From a virus: a stretch of DNA of 35,090 nt. The position numbers and the translations under genes are program-made. The DNA lies in the IMG/VR virus record IMGVR_UViG_3300031707_000087, positions 1 through 35,090 of that record; one strand, 5' to 3'. Below the pieces are notes generated by a model. The model was not told where the DNA came from and made no database searches. It saw only the letters and a program-made list of their open reading frames with translations. Below are positions 23,858 through 31,785 of the stretch, piece after piece. Numbering within the stretch: the stretch's first letter is position 1; each line of letters opens with the position of its first letter.

Positions 23858-23885
23858 AGAAGGGGGAAGGGGGCTTCCCCCTTCT
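23858..23885 (-). terminator. strong hairpin after the capsid gene
   Basis: AGAAGGGGGAAG at 23858-23869 pairs perfectly with CTTCCCCCTTCT at 23874-23885 around a 4-base loop, a 12-bp stem. On the minus strand it follows the capsid stop by about 23 bases. Only a weak T-rich stretch (TTGATCTTC) follows, so it is more likely a partial terminator or an mRNA 3' stabiliser than a full stop. It would set high capsid expression relative to downstream genes. Confidence 0.65.
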
Positions 23886-23906
23886 GTCATTCTGTCAATC
23901 TGTCAC
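23883..23906 (-). repeat. three tandem 8-bp repeats after the capsid gene
   Basis: TCTGTCAT, TCTGTCAA and TCTGTCAC lie head to tail at 23883-23890, 23891-23898 and 23899-23906. On the transcribed strand this reads as (TGACAGA plus one base) repeated. They sit exactly between the capsid stop and the hairpin and slightly overlap the hairpin stem. Confidence 0.7.
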
Positions 23907-23908
23907 CG

Positions 23909-25156
23909 TCAGCTCGAGGGCTCGTTGAGGTCCGAGAGTTTGAAGCCGACCGCCTTGCGGAACCCGGTTCCGAGGTTGGCGAAGATATGACCTTCGGCCA
24001 CAAACTCGTTCTTTCCGGCGACCTTCTGGAGAATCCCGCCGGCGTCGCCCTTCTCCCAGGTGATCTCCTGCCCGACCTTCGTGACGTAGAGGTTGAGCAT
24101 GGCCTCGTCGAGGCCATAGAGACACCCATCAGGAACGTACTTGTCCGGGACCAAGGCGAGTTCCTTGCCGTCGTAGATGTACGGAAGGCCGGACCAGCCA
24201 CCCCACATGACCTTCTGATTGACGAGCGCCTTGAAATTTTCGAGGTAGGAGGCCCAGACGCGCCGGACCTTGTGCGTCCCCAAGAGGACGCTGACCCGGC
24301 TGAAGGGGTCGACCTCGTCCATGCAGGCCGTGATGAGATCCTCGGTGAGATCTCGCTTAACGCCGCCGTTGCTGTTGACGTAGCACTTCCAGTTGGCGTC
24401 GGTGGCGACGAGGAGGGCCTGGAGGCCGGCCGAGGCGTTCGGCAGGGGCGGATCGGTGTCGCGGATCATGCCGTCGAGGCCCATCATTTCGCCGAGGCCT
24501 GCGCCTTCCGTGGCGGTGTAGACGTCTTCCTGCTTGACCACGGCGTTGTCGGCGATCGTCTGAGCGACCGTGAACTTGAACTGCGTCGGGCTATCGATGG
24601 ACAGGACCTCTCCGCTGTCGACCTGCTTCGTGGCCCCGTTGTAAACATCGAGAAGCTGGCCGACCTTCAGGAACTTGGTCGCGTCGGCATAATAGGGGCT
24701 GTCGACGATGACCGTCTGCGACGCGCTGACCGCACCGTTGACGACGCACAGGTCGCCCGCGCCGGCCAGCATGAGCTGGCGCGAGAGGTCGTCGGCCTGG
24801 GTGATGAAGAGGCCCTTCTTCTCGAACTCGATGGGGTCCATCGACGCCCCGCTCTTGGCCGCGAGCTCCAGGCTGAAGCCGTCGAACTGCATGGTGAACA
24901 TCTGGGCTCGCTTCATATAGACGAGATGGAACTGGGGCGTGGACGATTTGGCGAGCGGGTAGCCGGAGTTCGAGGAGGCCCTGGTGGACGTGCCTCCCGC
25001 CGACATGAGCTTCTGCTTGGCGTAGAGGCCGTGGGCCTCGATCTTGTCGCTCTTCTTGAGCCTGGCCCAGAGCTTCGACAGGGAAACGATCTCCGCGATG
25101 ACCCCGGGGCTGAGGAACTCGTTAAAGAGCTTTAATTGCTCTGCGATAGTGAACAT
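23909..25156 (-). CDS. major capsid protein, 415 aa
   Basis: The gene follows portal and scaffold and has the size and composition of an HK97-fold capsid protein from podoviruses. Features are the helical N-terminal arm (MFTIAEQLKLFNEFLSPGVI), an E-loop region with YAKQKLMSAGGTSTRASSNS, a beta-rich insertion at about 143-212 (VIVDSPYYADATKFLKVGQL, then FKFTVAQTIADN), and a C-terminal A-domain region (LVPDKYVPDGCLYGLDEAML). The fold is inferred from context rather than a short signature. AAGGAGCTAAAATCCC precedes ATG 25156, and a hairpin follows the gene. Confidence 0.8.
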   Translation of the reverse strand: MFTIAEQLKLFNEFLSPGVIAEIVSLSKLWARLKKSDKIEAHGLYAKQKLMSAGGTSTRASSNSGYPLAKSSTPQFHLVYMKRAQMFTMQFDGFSLELAAKSGASMDPIEFEKKGLFITQADDLSRQLMLAGAGDLCVVNGAVSASQTVIVDSPYYADATKFLKVGQLLDVYNGATKQVDSGEVLSIDSPTQFKFTVAQTIADNAVVKQEDVYTATEGAGLGEMMGLDGMIRDTDPPLPNASAGLQALLVATDANWKCYVNSNGGVKRDLTEDLITACMDEVDPFSRVSVLLGTHKVRRVWASYLENFKALVNQKVMWGGWSGLPYIYDGKELALVPDKYVPDGCLYGLDEAMLNLYVTKVGQEITWEKGDAGGILQKVAGKNEFVAEGHIFANLGTGFRKAVGFKLSDLNEPSS

Positions 25157-25173
25157 GGGATTTTAGCTCCTTG

Positions 25174-26193
25174 CTAGAATTTGGAGGTTTCACCTCCCTT
25201 AGCGAGGCTCCGCTTGTAACGTTCCATAGCGTCTTCGACGCCGGTGAACGGCTTCTCCTCTTCCTTCGCCGCTCCGCCGACCCCTCCCGGGGCGGCGCCG
25301 GCCGGGGACCCTACGGGGGCCTCTTCGGCCTTGGCCTTATCGGCGAGGTACTTGGCGATGACCTCCTGGCGTCTTTTTTCGGAGATGGGTTTCGATTCGA
25401 GGTAGATGGTCTCGTCTTCGTGGGATTTTTTCATCGCGGAGGCGGCATTGTAGCTGGCCTTCCCGGTCTTCTCTTCCTGGAGCTCCAGGAGTTTCCAGAC
25501 ATCGGATTCCCGGGCGTTGGGGAACTCGGCCTTTTTGGCGTTGATCTGCGACTTGAGTTCCTGAACCTCCTTTTCGATGGCCCCCGTGACGAAGAGCCCA
25601 GCCGTTCTCTTGAGGTCCTCCTCGGTTTTCTTGACCCTCTCCTTGAGTGCCTTCACCTCGGGGTCGGCCAGCAGATCCTCTTCGGTCTCCTTTTCCGCGA
25701 CGGCGGGGGGAGTTTCGCCCGGCTTCCCGAGTTCCTTGATGATGAGCCGTCCTTCCTTCATGGCGAGGTCGATGGCCTCGAGGATGCCGAGTTGCGAATC
25801 GACCAGTTTCTCTTTGGCGTTCAACGTCTCGGCCCGCTGGCTGGCATGGTAGCCGTGTTCGACGTACTGCCGGATCTTGTCCGGGTCAGACTCCGAAAGG
25901 TCCTTGTCGTCGGCCCGGAAGACGAGAGGCGTTGGTTCGCCTTTTTCGTTCACAAGCCGGAAGGTCGGACCTTTTTTCTCGACCACTTCGCCAGCCGGTT
26001 TGCCCTTGTCCGCGGAGCCTTCGATGGACTCGGGCTTCTTTTCTTCAGCCTTGACCTCGCTGGCGGCCGGGACCTCTTTTTTCTCGGTCTCGGCGGCCGC
26101 TTTGGCCTGGCTCTCTGTGAACATGCTGAAAGCTTCGCCGACACCGGAGGGCGACTTCGCTTGTTCCGTGCCCGGATTAGCTTCGGTTGACAT
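25174..26193 (-). CDS. capsid scaffolding protein, 339 aa
   Basis: This is a highly charged, mostly helical protein directly upstream of the capsid gene. Ala/Glu/Lys-rich low complexity fills residues 25-75. A central coiled coil around 165-250 (DPEVKALKERVKKTEEDLKR) and a basic C-terminal helix (FTGVEDAMERYKRSLAKGGE) follow. Scaffolds are typically acidic helical rods whose basic C-terminus binds the capsid, as seen here. An equally long open frame on the other strand is a mirror of the codon bias. TAGGAGG precedes ATG 26193. Confidence 0.8.
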   Translation of the reverse strand: MSTEANPGTEQAKSPSGVGEAFSMFTESQAKAAAETEKKEVPAASEVKAEEKKPESIEGSADKGKPAGEVVEKKGPTFRLVNEKGEPTPLVFRADDKDLSESDPDKIRQYVEHGYHASQRAETLNAKEKLVDSQLGILEAIDLAMKEGRLIIKELGKPGETPPAVAEKETEEDLLADPEVKALKERVKKTEEDLKRTAGLFVTGAIEKEVQELKSQINAKKAEFPNARESDVWKLLELQEEKTGKASYNAASAMKKSHEDETIYLESKPISEKRRQEVIAKYLADKAKAEEAPVGSPAGAAPGGVGGAAKEEEKPFTGVEDAMERYKRSLAKGGETSKF

Positions 26194-26207
26194 GATGAAT
26201 TAGCCTC

Positions 26208-26543
26208 CTATTTAGGTTTTTTTGTGGTCCCTTTCGGGGCCTTTTTCGGCTTCTCTTCGACCGGAGCCTTCGGCTCTCCGGGGCCCTCGGCCTTCGCCTC
26301 GAGGGCGATCTTGTCACCTTCGGGAAGGTCGAGGGGGATGGCCCCCATCGCCTTCATTTCCACGTCGCTGAAGAGGCGAGGGAAGAAGGGCTCGGCCTCG
26401 GGGAAGGGGATCAGAGTGATGCCCTCCCGGACATGGTAGGGGACCTTTTTGTTCCGGACGTAGGCCTCGACGATGGCCTCTATGTAACCCTGATCCTTCA
26501 GCCTCTCGGCGGTCTCTTTGATGGTCAGAAATTTTTCTATCAT
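26208..26543 (-). CDS. winged-HTH-like small protein in head operon, 111 aa
   Basis: Residues 5-50 resemble the excisionase/MerR-type small winged helix: FLTIKETAERLKDQGYIEAI, then VRNKKVPYHVREGITLIPF. The second half is Pro/Lys-rich and ends in a basic tail (KPKKAPKGTTKKPK). It lies between portal and scaffold, where some podoviruses carry small accessory proteins. DNA binding is possible but not shown. AAGGAG precedes ATG 26543. Confidence 0.55.
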   Translation of the reverse strand: MIEKFLTIKETAERLKDQGYIEAIVEAYVRNKKVPYHVREGITLIPFPEAEPFFPRLFSDVEMKAMGAIPLDLPEGDKIALEAKAEGPGEPKAPVEEKPKKAPKGTTKKPK

Positions 26544-26565
26544 GGTGTCTCTCCTTGCGGATTAT

Positions 26566-28566
26566 TTACGCTTCGCCCCCCGCCATCTGGGCCATGAGGG
26601 CCTCCAGCAATTCAGGCGGGACACCCCCACCGCCCCCTCCATCCGGAGGAATCGGCATACCGCTGACGCCGGGAAGGGGAGCGGCCATCTCCGCCCCGGG
26701 AAGCGGGGCTGTGCCGGGGACGCCCGGCTGTGTCGGTTTCTCGACTGGAGACGGGGCCATCATAGCCAGGAACTCTTTATGCTGGTTGAGCCTCTGGATG
26801 ATGAATCCCTGCGTTGTTTCATCGAGCGACTCGAACTCCTCGCCCTTCCGAAAGTCGTTGAAGAACTTGTAGGAGAACTCATGGTTGTCCGACGGGTCGG
26901 CCGGAATGAATTTCTTCTTTGTGACCATCTGCTCGACGTGCCGTGTGCATTGGTACTCGTCGGCCTTGTCTTCCTTGAGCCAGCCCTCGACCCCTTTGAA
27001 GCGCATGATCTCGAGGGCCTGTTTCGCGTCGATGGCCCGCATCTCGACGAACTTGATGGCGATGTCCTCGCGCCGCTTCCGGGACGTGAAGATGTCGACA
27101 CCGGGAACGACCATGATGTCGGTTGAATCGCGGAGGTCCGAGCCGATGAACGACCGCACCGCCGGCAACTTGCCCTTCCCCAGGTTCTTGATGAGCCGCG
27201 GCTCCTTGTAGTGTTTCTTCGCCAGGGACAAGCGGACCCTCATGCAGTAGATGAGTTCGGAATCGATGTTGATGAGGCCGGGCTGCATGACGGAGGCATC
27301 CGCGCCCTTGAGGCTTTGAAAAAGCTGGTTGGAGGGCCGGGAGGCGTATTTCGGGAGTTGACCGTAGGAGGTTTTCCTGACCGATGTTTCTATTTCAAAC
27401 TCGCCCTCGAGCATCTGGCTATACCCGAGGCTTGACTCCGGGAGTGCCGGCGGATTCTGCCAATAGGGGGCCCCGACCCGAGGATTATAGGTGATGAAGT
27501 CGACGCCTCCCATGCGCTTGAAGGCCTGCTCGTCGCCGGGGCGGAGGGAGCCGAAGGGGAGAAGGCCCTTGGCCCGGAAATTCTGAAAATGCTCGTCGAC
27601 CATCGAAAGGTGGCGGTTGATCTGCCGCTGCGGGGTTTGACCGATGGCGACCATTGACTCGTCGAACTGCGTCCCGATAATGGGAATCCCGCTCTTGAAA
27701 TGCGCGTAGTTGCACTTCGCTTCCGGCGTCGGGTTGTCGCCGTTGTAGAGGATCATGTCGTTGGCGATGACCATGAACCGGCCCTTCGGCCTTTCGGCAT
27801 TGGCGAACTCCCAATACTCCTTCCTCACCGCCGACGGCTCCTTGGGCGTATCGATGCCGTGGCGCGTGAAACGGTTTTGCTCGAATCCTTGGTAGCCCTC
27901 GTTGCTGATGGAGTTCTTGTCGAGGCCGAAATCGAGCTCAATGGACCTCGTCGGGACCCGCTTCCCTTCGACGACGTATCGCCATTCCTCCCGGCTCATG
28001 GCGTGGGGGTCGGGCCGGAAATTGAATGGGCTGACAACGGCGAAGTCGAGATCCCCGTCGACGGGAACGACCTTGCCCTTCAGGATCGAGAGGCCTCGGA
28101 GGTTCTTGTTCCACCATTCCTTCCAGTAGCAGTTGCCGAGGAGGAGGATGAGGAGCTTCGCTTCCATGAGCTTGCGCTGTAAATCGCGGTCATGGTTCGT
28201 TTGCTCGATGATGATGGAGCCGACGGCGGCCGCCCGGCGGTCGTCGGACTCCTCGGTCGCCCCGATCGTGTAGAACTCGTGGTCGAAGATGAGGTCGCCG
28301 TGCTGCTGGCGGATCATCGGCAGGATGCGGTTGTAGACGTTCTTCACCTCACGGTCGACGAAGGCCGAGACATCGAACCACTCGGAATGCTTCTTGCCGG
28401 TGACGTAGCCGTACTGGTCGCCCTCGAACCAGCGGATGTACTCCTGGTACTTGTTGTAAAGCGACAGGAAGGCATGATTCTCCCACTCCTCCTGCGTCCG
28501 GTCGAAGGCCTCCTTCATCGGCCCCTCGGCCTTCGTCCCTTTGATCGGCGTGAACTTCTCGGCCAT
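26566..28566 (-). CDS. portal protein, 666 aa
   Basis: Portals form the dodecameric ring through which DNA enters and leaves the head. Size, position between terminase and scaffold/capsid, and sequence fit the large podovirus portal group (P22 type). Features are WFEGDQYGYVTG near residue 45, RILPMIRQQHGDLIFDHEFY, ERTNHD-like helix EQTNHDRDLQRKLMEAKLLI, CYWKEWWNKN, VVSPFNFRPDPHAMSREEWR, and a stem region EIETSVRKTSYGQLPKYASR. The last 60 residues are Pro/Gly-rich with a G6 run, probably disordered. The start lies 2 bases after the previous gene with a weak ribosome site (AAGGGG). Confidence 0.88.
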   Translation of the reverse strand: MAEKFTPIKGTKAEGPMKEAFDRTQEEWENHAFLSLYNKYQEYIRWFEGDQYGYVTGKKHSEWFDVSAFVDREVKNVYNRILPMIRQQHGDLIFDHEFYTIGATEESDDRRAAAVGSIIIEQTNHDRDLQRKLMEAKLLILLLGNCYWKEWWNKNLRGLSILKGKVVPVDGDLDFAVVSPFNFRPDPHAMSREEWRYVVEGKRVPTRSIELDFGLDKNSISNEGYQGFEQNRFTRHGIDTPKEPSAVRKEYWEFANAERPKGRFMVIANDMILYNGDNPTPEAKCNYAHFKSGIPIIGTQFDESMVAIGQTPQRQINRHLSMVDEHFQNFRAKGLLPFGSLRPGDEQAFKRMGGVDFITYNPRVGAPYWQNPPALPESSLGYSQMLEGEFEIETSVRKTSYGQLPKYASRPSNQLFQSLKGADASVMQPGLINIDSELIYCMRVRLSLAKKHYKEPRLIKNLGKGKLPAVRSFIGSDLRDSTDIMVVPGVDIFTSRKRREDIAIKFVEMRAIDAKQALEIMRFKGVEGWLKEDKADEYQCTRHVEQMVTKKKFIPADPSDNHEFSYKFFNDFRKGEEFESLDETTQGFIIQRLNQHKEFLAMMAPSPVEKPTQPGVPGTAPLPGAEMAAPLPGVSGMPIPPDGGGGGGVPPELLEALMAQMAGGEA

Positions 28567-28568
28567 TG

Positions 28569-28841
28569 TCAGAACCCCTTGGCCCGCTCGAAGGCTTCTT
28601 TCTGGGCGGAAGTCAGCTCCACGGTCTTGTTCTTTTCTTTCCTGATATCCTCGAGGACCTGCTTGTTGTGCTCGACCTCGAGCTCATGGCCATCCCGCCA
28701 GTAATGAAAATCCTCTAGGCTTTTCGAGGCCAGCCGCAGATGGAGGTCCTTCGTCTCCGCGACATGGCTCTTGATGAGGAGGATGATGATGGCCCCGAAG
28801 ACGACGGCCTCGATGGCTGCGACGAACGCTATTGCGAGCAT
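28569..28841 (-). CDS. small membrane-anchored coiled-coil protein, 90 aa
   Basis: Residues 1-24 (MLAIAFVAAIEAVVFGAIII plus a few more) form a transmembrane helix. The rest is charged helix (HELEVEHNKQVLEDIRKEKN) likely to coil. It sits between the homing endonuclease and the portal and overlaps the former by 13 bases. Its function is unknown; similar single-pass proteins beside portal genes are often of unknown role. Confidence 0.6.
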   Translation of the reverse strand: MLAIAFVAAIEAVVFGAIIILLIKSHVAETKDLHLRLASKSLEDFHYWRDGHELEVEHNKQVLEDIRKEKNKTVELTSAQKEAFERAKGF

Positions 28842-29305
28842 GGCTGTCGCCTTTGCCAGTGGTAGTCGGTATGTTCCGAGTTATTGGGAAAGAGCCTCAG
28901 TTTTTTAATTCGGTCGTCGTCCTTTTTGCCCTTGTGGTGGACAACTTCCTCCGGCAAAAGAAACCTGCCCAGATGACCTTCCATTACTAGCCGGCCTCTT
29001 CTGACGTAGCCCCCGCCATTGGCGAAGGGATGATCTGGGCGTTTCAGCAAGACATATCCGCCGGCGATGGCCTTACCGCCCTTCCAATTAGAATTATTCT
29101 TCCCCGCGTGTGTTCCCGCCCGTGCATTCGGTCGAGGTCGTCTCATCTTTGCCTTCGCTTCTTCGGTGTGTTTGTGACCAAGGAGAGCCGCCGAAATCTT
29201 TGCACGATGCTCTGGGGTATGCTTGTGACCGAGATGCGCGGCCGACATCTTGGCGAGAGACTCCGGATTGTGCTTACGGCCCGCGAAGCCTTTGCTTATC
29301 GTCAT
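28829..29305 (-). CDS. HNH homing endonuclease with NUMOD3 repeats, 158 aa
   Basis: The N-terminal half contains repeated NUMOD3 DNA-binding motifs (HNPESLAKMSAAHLGHKHT, then PEHRAKISAALLGHKHT, then EEAKAKM). The C-terminal half is an HNH_3-type nuclease: LVMEGHLGRFLLPEEVVHHK with H123/H124, then IKKLRLFPNNSEHTDYH with H145. Such enzymes are free-standing or intron-borne selfish genes that cut phage DNA lacking them. It is inserted between terL and the portal side of the operon and is linked to terL by a TGATG overlap. The start is ATG 29305; a GTG two codons upstream is possible. No intron signature was seen around it. Confidence 0.85.
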   Translation of the reverse strand: MTISKGFAGRKHNPESLAKMSAAHLGHKHTPEHRAKISAALLGHKHTEEAKAKMRRPRPNARAGTHAGKNNSNWKGGKAIAGGYVLLKRPDHPFANGGGYVRRGRLVMEGHLGRFLLPEEVVHHKGKKDDDRIKKLRLFPNNSEHTDYHWQRRQPCSQ

Positions 29306-30897
29306 CACCACATCCCCCTGATCTGCTGTGCCGCGGTCGGCTGGTACGGCTGGAACTGCCGGTCCTTGGCGATCTGCTTGGCGAACTCGTTAAGCCGAAT
29401 GTCCTCCTCCGATGGAGCCTCGACCTCCTTCGGGATGAGGCGGAGATCGAGTTGATGAGCCAGGGTGTCGAGGATCCCAGTCTCCTGTCCTTTCTTTCCG
29501 CGCCGATAGCCGGTCAGCTGGGCTTCGTACTTGTCGAGGCCGGCCCGGCTCCTGACGCGCTGGCTCTCATAAAGGCCCTGGAGCGGCAGGATGCGGGCCT
29601 CGCGGGTCCGGCCGAGAAGCCGGAGCGGGACGAGCGGGATGTCCGGGCGGGAGACTTGGAGTTCCTGGACGAGATAGATGCCGTATTTTTCCCATTCGAC
29701 CCCGACCTGGTCGATGCCGCGGCCGTCCTTGAGGGACTTGTCGTAGAGGCCGCAGACTATTTCCTTGAGCGAGAGGACGTCGACCTTCATGTCGTCGGCG
29801 TAGTCGATGTGCATGATGCCGTCGGAGTCCCACTCGCAAATGGAGATCGCCGTCGGGGTGGATTGGGCGGAGGTCGTGCCGGAACAATCGACGACGATGT
29901 TGCGGGAGTAGTATTTCGGCAGCTCCTCGAAATGCTTGATGAGGAGGCCGGGGAAGACTTGTTCGTCGTCGGCGAGGATCTGGCCCTCGTACATCCTGGC
30001 GTAGATAAGCGACCCCTGCTTCCGATGCTTTCGGGCGAGATAGGCCTCGTCGAGCTTTTCGGGGAAATTCAACTCGCCCTTCTCGTTCCTGACGAAACAG
30101 GAGAAGACCGAATAGCCCGTCGTCGAGACAAACATGGCGGGGCTTTTGCGGTGGAGTTTGGAGTAGTCGAAATGTCCGTCCGGGTCGAGGATGAGACCAG
30201 ATATGTCGTCCGGTTCCCAGGGCGTCTCGAAAACCCACTCCCAGCCGCCCTCGGCGATGAGCGACTCGCCCTGCCGCCACCTTTTCATGGCCCATTTTCG
30301 GAGGTCGACCGTGGCCGAGTTGACCTCGTTCATCAGGTTGTCGTTCCAAATGCCAAGGTAGTGACGGCCAGTGAGAGACTTTCGAAGAGAACCCGTGTCG
30401 ATGCCGACCCGCCGCCAACGTATCTGCTCCGAGTTCCAGGCCTCGGCGTCAGCGCGTTTGGCTGGGACATAGCCGGAGAAGAACGCTTGGATGAGGTCGT
30501 TCGTCTCGACCTCGTACTCGATCTTCGTGATGTGTTCGATCGACAGTTTCTCGTCGCCCGTGACGATCCCCAGGAGGGCCTCGTCGGCGGCGTAGGAATG
30601 CTTGAGAAATTTCTGGATAAGGCCGCCACGGCCGATGGTCGACTTGAGAGAGTCTCGGCTCATCAGAAGGAGCTTCTGGAGGTTGGGGTCGGCCACCAGC
30701 CAATCGCAGAGCTTTCGGTGGATGCGATTGAGGTCGCGGTACTCGACTTTCTTGCCGCGCCTGAGGACGAAGGCGCAGACGAAGAAGAGGTCCTCGAGAG
30801 TACGCTCGATAAAATCCTTGGGCGACCGGATCTCCTCCGGAAGCCGGCCCGTCGAGGTCAGCTTGTCGATGTAGGCTTCCTGGTCGCGGAGCTTCAT
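29305..30897 (-). CDS. terL: terminase large subunit, 530 aa
   Basis: This is the packaging motor: an N-terminal ATPase and a C-terminal RNase H-like nuclease. The Walker A-like loop is SRDSLKST at residues 80-87, a form with an early Arg and K85/S86 as in other terminases. The Walker B region is probably HYLGIWNDNLMNEV at 179-192. Nuclease acidic residues are likely D337 (NIVVDCSG), E401 (VGVEWEKYG) and D477 (GILDTLAHQLD). A WRRVGIDTGSLRKSLTG region and FPGLLIKHF support the family. The length is normal. It overlaps the upstream micro-gene by 4 bases and the HNH gene downstream. Confidence 0.88.
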   Translation of the reverse strand: MKLRDQEAYIDKLTSTGRLPEEIRSPKDFIERTLEDLFFVCAFVLRRGKKVEYRDLNRIHRKLCDWLVADPNLQKLLLMSRDSLKSTIGRGGLIQKFLKHSYAADEALLGIVTGDEKLSIEHITKIEYEVETNDLIQAFFSGYVPAKRADAEAWNSEQIRWRRVGIDTGSLRKSLTGRHYLGIWNDNLMNEVNSATVDLRKWAMKRWRQGESLIAEGGWEWVFETPWEPDDISGLILDPDGHFDYSKLHRKSPAMFVSTTGYSVFSCFVRNEKGELNFPEKLDEAYLARKHRKQGSLIYARMYEGQILADDEQVFPGLLIKHFEELPKYYSRNIVVDCSGTTSAQSTPTAISICEWDSDGIMHIDYADDMKVDVLSLKEIVCGLYDKSLKDGRGIDQVGVEWEKYGIYLVQELQVSRPDIPLVPLRLLGRTREARILPLQGLYESQRVRSRAGLDKYEAQLTGYRRGKKGQETGILDTLAHQLDLRLIPKEVEAPSEEDIRLNEFAKQIAKDRQFQPYQPTAAQQIRGMW

Positions 30898-31094
30898 CCG
30901 AGCATCTCCCGGTTGAACTGCTGAGCGGCGAATTTACGGAAGTCGTGGTGGTAAATGAATTCTCTCCAGAAGGCTTGCCGCTTCCAGGAGGGCTTATCGA
31001 CCATGAGTTTGTCGGTTCGGCGAACGATCCCCCAGGCCCACCGCAACTTACGGAACCACCACCAGACCCTAAGCGCCTTGAATACTCGCCTCAA
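30894..31094 (-). CDS. Trp/Arg-rich micro-protein between terS and terL, 66 aa
   Basis: The start is a TTG (31094-31092) with AAGGAGG six bases upstream. Seven of 66 residues are Trp and many are Arg/Lys (MRRVFKALRVWWWFRKLRWA, then WKRQAFWREFIYHH). It overlaps terS by 26 bases and terL by 4. No family is recognised. It could be a terminase accessory, or a membrane-interfacial peptide given its amphipathic Trp/Arg content. Confidence 0.55.
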   Translation of the reverse strand: MRRVFKALRVWWWFRKLRWAWGIVRRTDKLMVDKPSWKRQAFWREFIYHHDFRKFAAQQFNREMLG

Positions 31095-31704
31095 GGACGG
31101 CCTCCTTCCTCATGCGACGGTATTTCCCGAGGGCTTCGTGATCGGCCGATGTCAGATGAATGGTCACAATGCGCTTATCGACCTGCTTATGGATCTTCGT
31201 CTCGGGCCGGAGGTCATGGAGGTCGATCGCCTCCCGAAGGAACCGGGCGATGGCGTTGTAGTCCTTGGGGATGTAGGCCGAGCCGTCCTTCCTCATCCTA
31301 GCCCCCGCCGTGGGATGCTCGGCCTCGACCCCCTCGGCGATGACCGTGGCGATCTTGTCGTAGCTGACCCCGGCCTTCTCCAGAGCCTCGGCGATGCGCT
31401 GGCGGATGAAGGGCTTGGAGAGCACGTTGTCGATGGCCTGGCCGCTTGTCGTGGGGGAGTAGCCGGCGGCGACGGCGCACGCGGCCTTCTTCGACGGATC
31501 GAGCTCGGCCTCGATGTAGTTCTTCATGGCGTCACGCTGGCGCATCGTCAAGAGCCGTATCTCGGACTTGGGGATCTTGCCGAGGAGTCCCTTGCGGCGG
31601 AGCTCCTCCTTTTTCGGCTTGCGGCCGCCGAAGCGATGGGACTTGCGATAATCTCTCGCCCCGACGATGACCGGGGTCCCGTCCTTCGCCTTCGTGATTC
31701 TCAC
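31069..31704 (-). CDS. terS: terminase small subunit, 211 aa
   Basis: It is the first gene of the late operon, just before terL. The central region has the DNA-binding helices of small terminases: LTMRQRDAMKNYIEAELDPS, then KKAACAVAAGYSPTTSGQAI and a helix with RQRIAEALEKAGVSYDKIAT. A basic N-terminus (RKPKKEELRRKG) precedes it. TerS recognises the viral packaging site. The start is GTG 31704 with GAGGAG seven bases before; the promoter lies about 50 bases upstream. Confidence 0.8.
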   Translation of the reverse strand: MRITKAKDGTPVIVGARDYRKSHRFGGRKPKKEELRRKGLLGKIPKSEIRLLTMRQRDAMKNYIEAELDPSKKAACAVAAGYSPTTSGQAIDNVLSKPFIRQRIAEALEKAGVSYDKIATVIAEGVEAEHPTAGARMRKDGSAYIPKDYNAIARFLREAIDLHDLRPETKIHKQVDKRIVTIHLTSADHEALGKYRRMRKEAVLEASIQGA

Positions 31705-31756
31705 TTTATCTCCTCACGACACGCTCCTGACTCGCAGTTCTCATACCATATCTATA

Positions 31757-31785
31757 ATAACACACGTTTAATATTACATTGTCAA
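31757..31785 (-). promoter_or_regulatory. leftward (late operon) promoter
   Basis: On the minus strand, TTGACA (complement of 31780-31785) is followed after 17 bases by TGTTAT (complement of 31757-31762), four of six matches to TATAAT. Other A/T-rich options (TATTAT, TATAGA) lie slightly further. It points at terS with a predicted leader of about 45 bases. It looks like a standard sigma-70 promoter. Confidence 0.6.

Noticed and set aside
23432-25135. 567-codon plus-strand open frame opposite the capsid gene
   Set aside because: It mirrors the GC-rich third positions of the capsid and neighbouring genes; the residues are low-information (DLV, EVGE, RRH repeats) and operon direction contradicts it.
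25171-26190. 339-codon plus-strand frame exactly mirroring the scaffold gene
   Set aside because: Its length and position follow from the scaffold's codon usage; the product is Phe/Leu/Gly-rich with no recognisable fold and no ribosome site.
29110-30924. 604-codon plus-strand open frame opposite terL and the HNH gene
   Set aside because: It is an antisense shadow of terL; both minus-strand products have clear family motifs, this frame has none.
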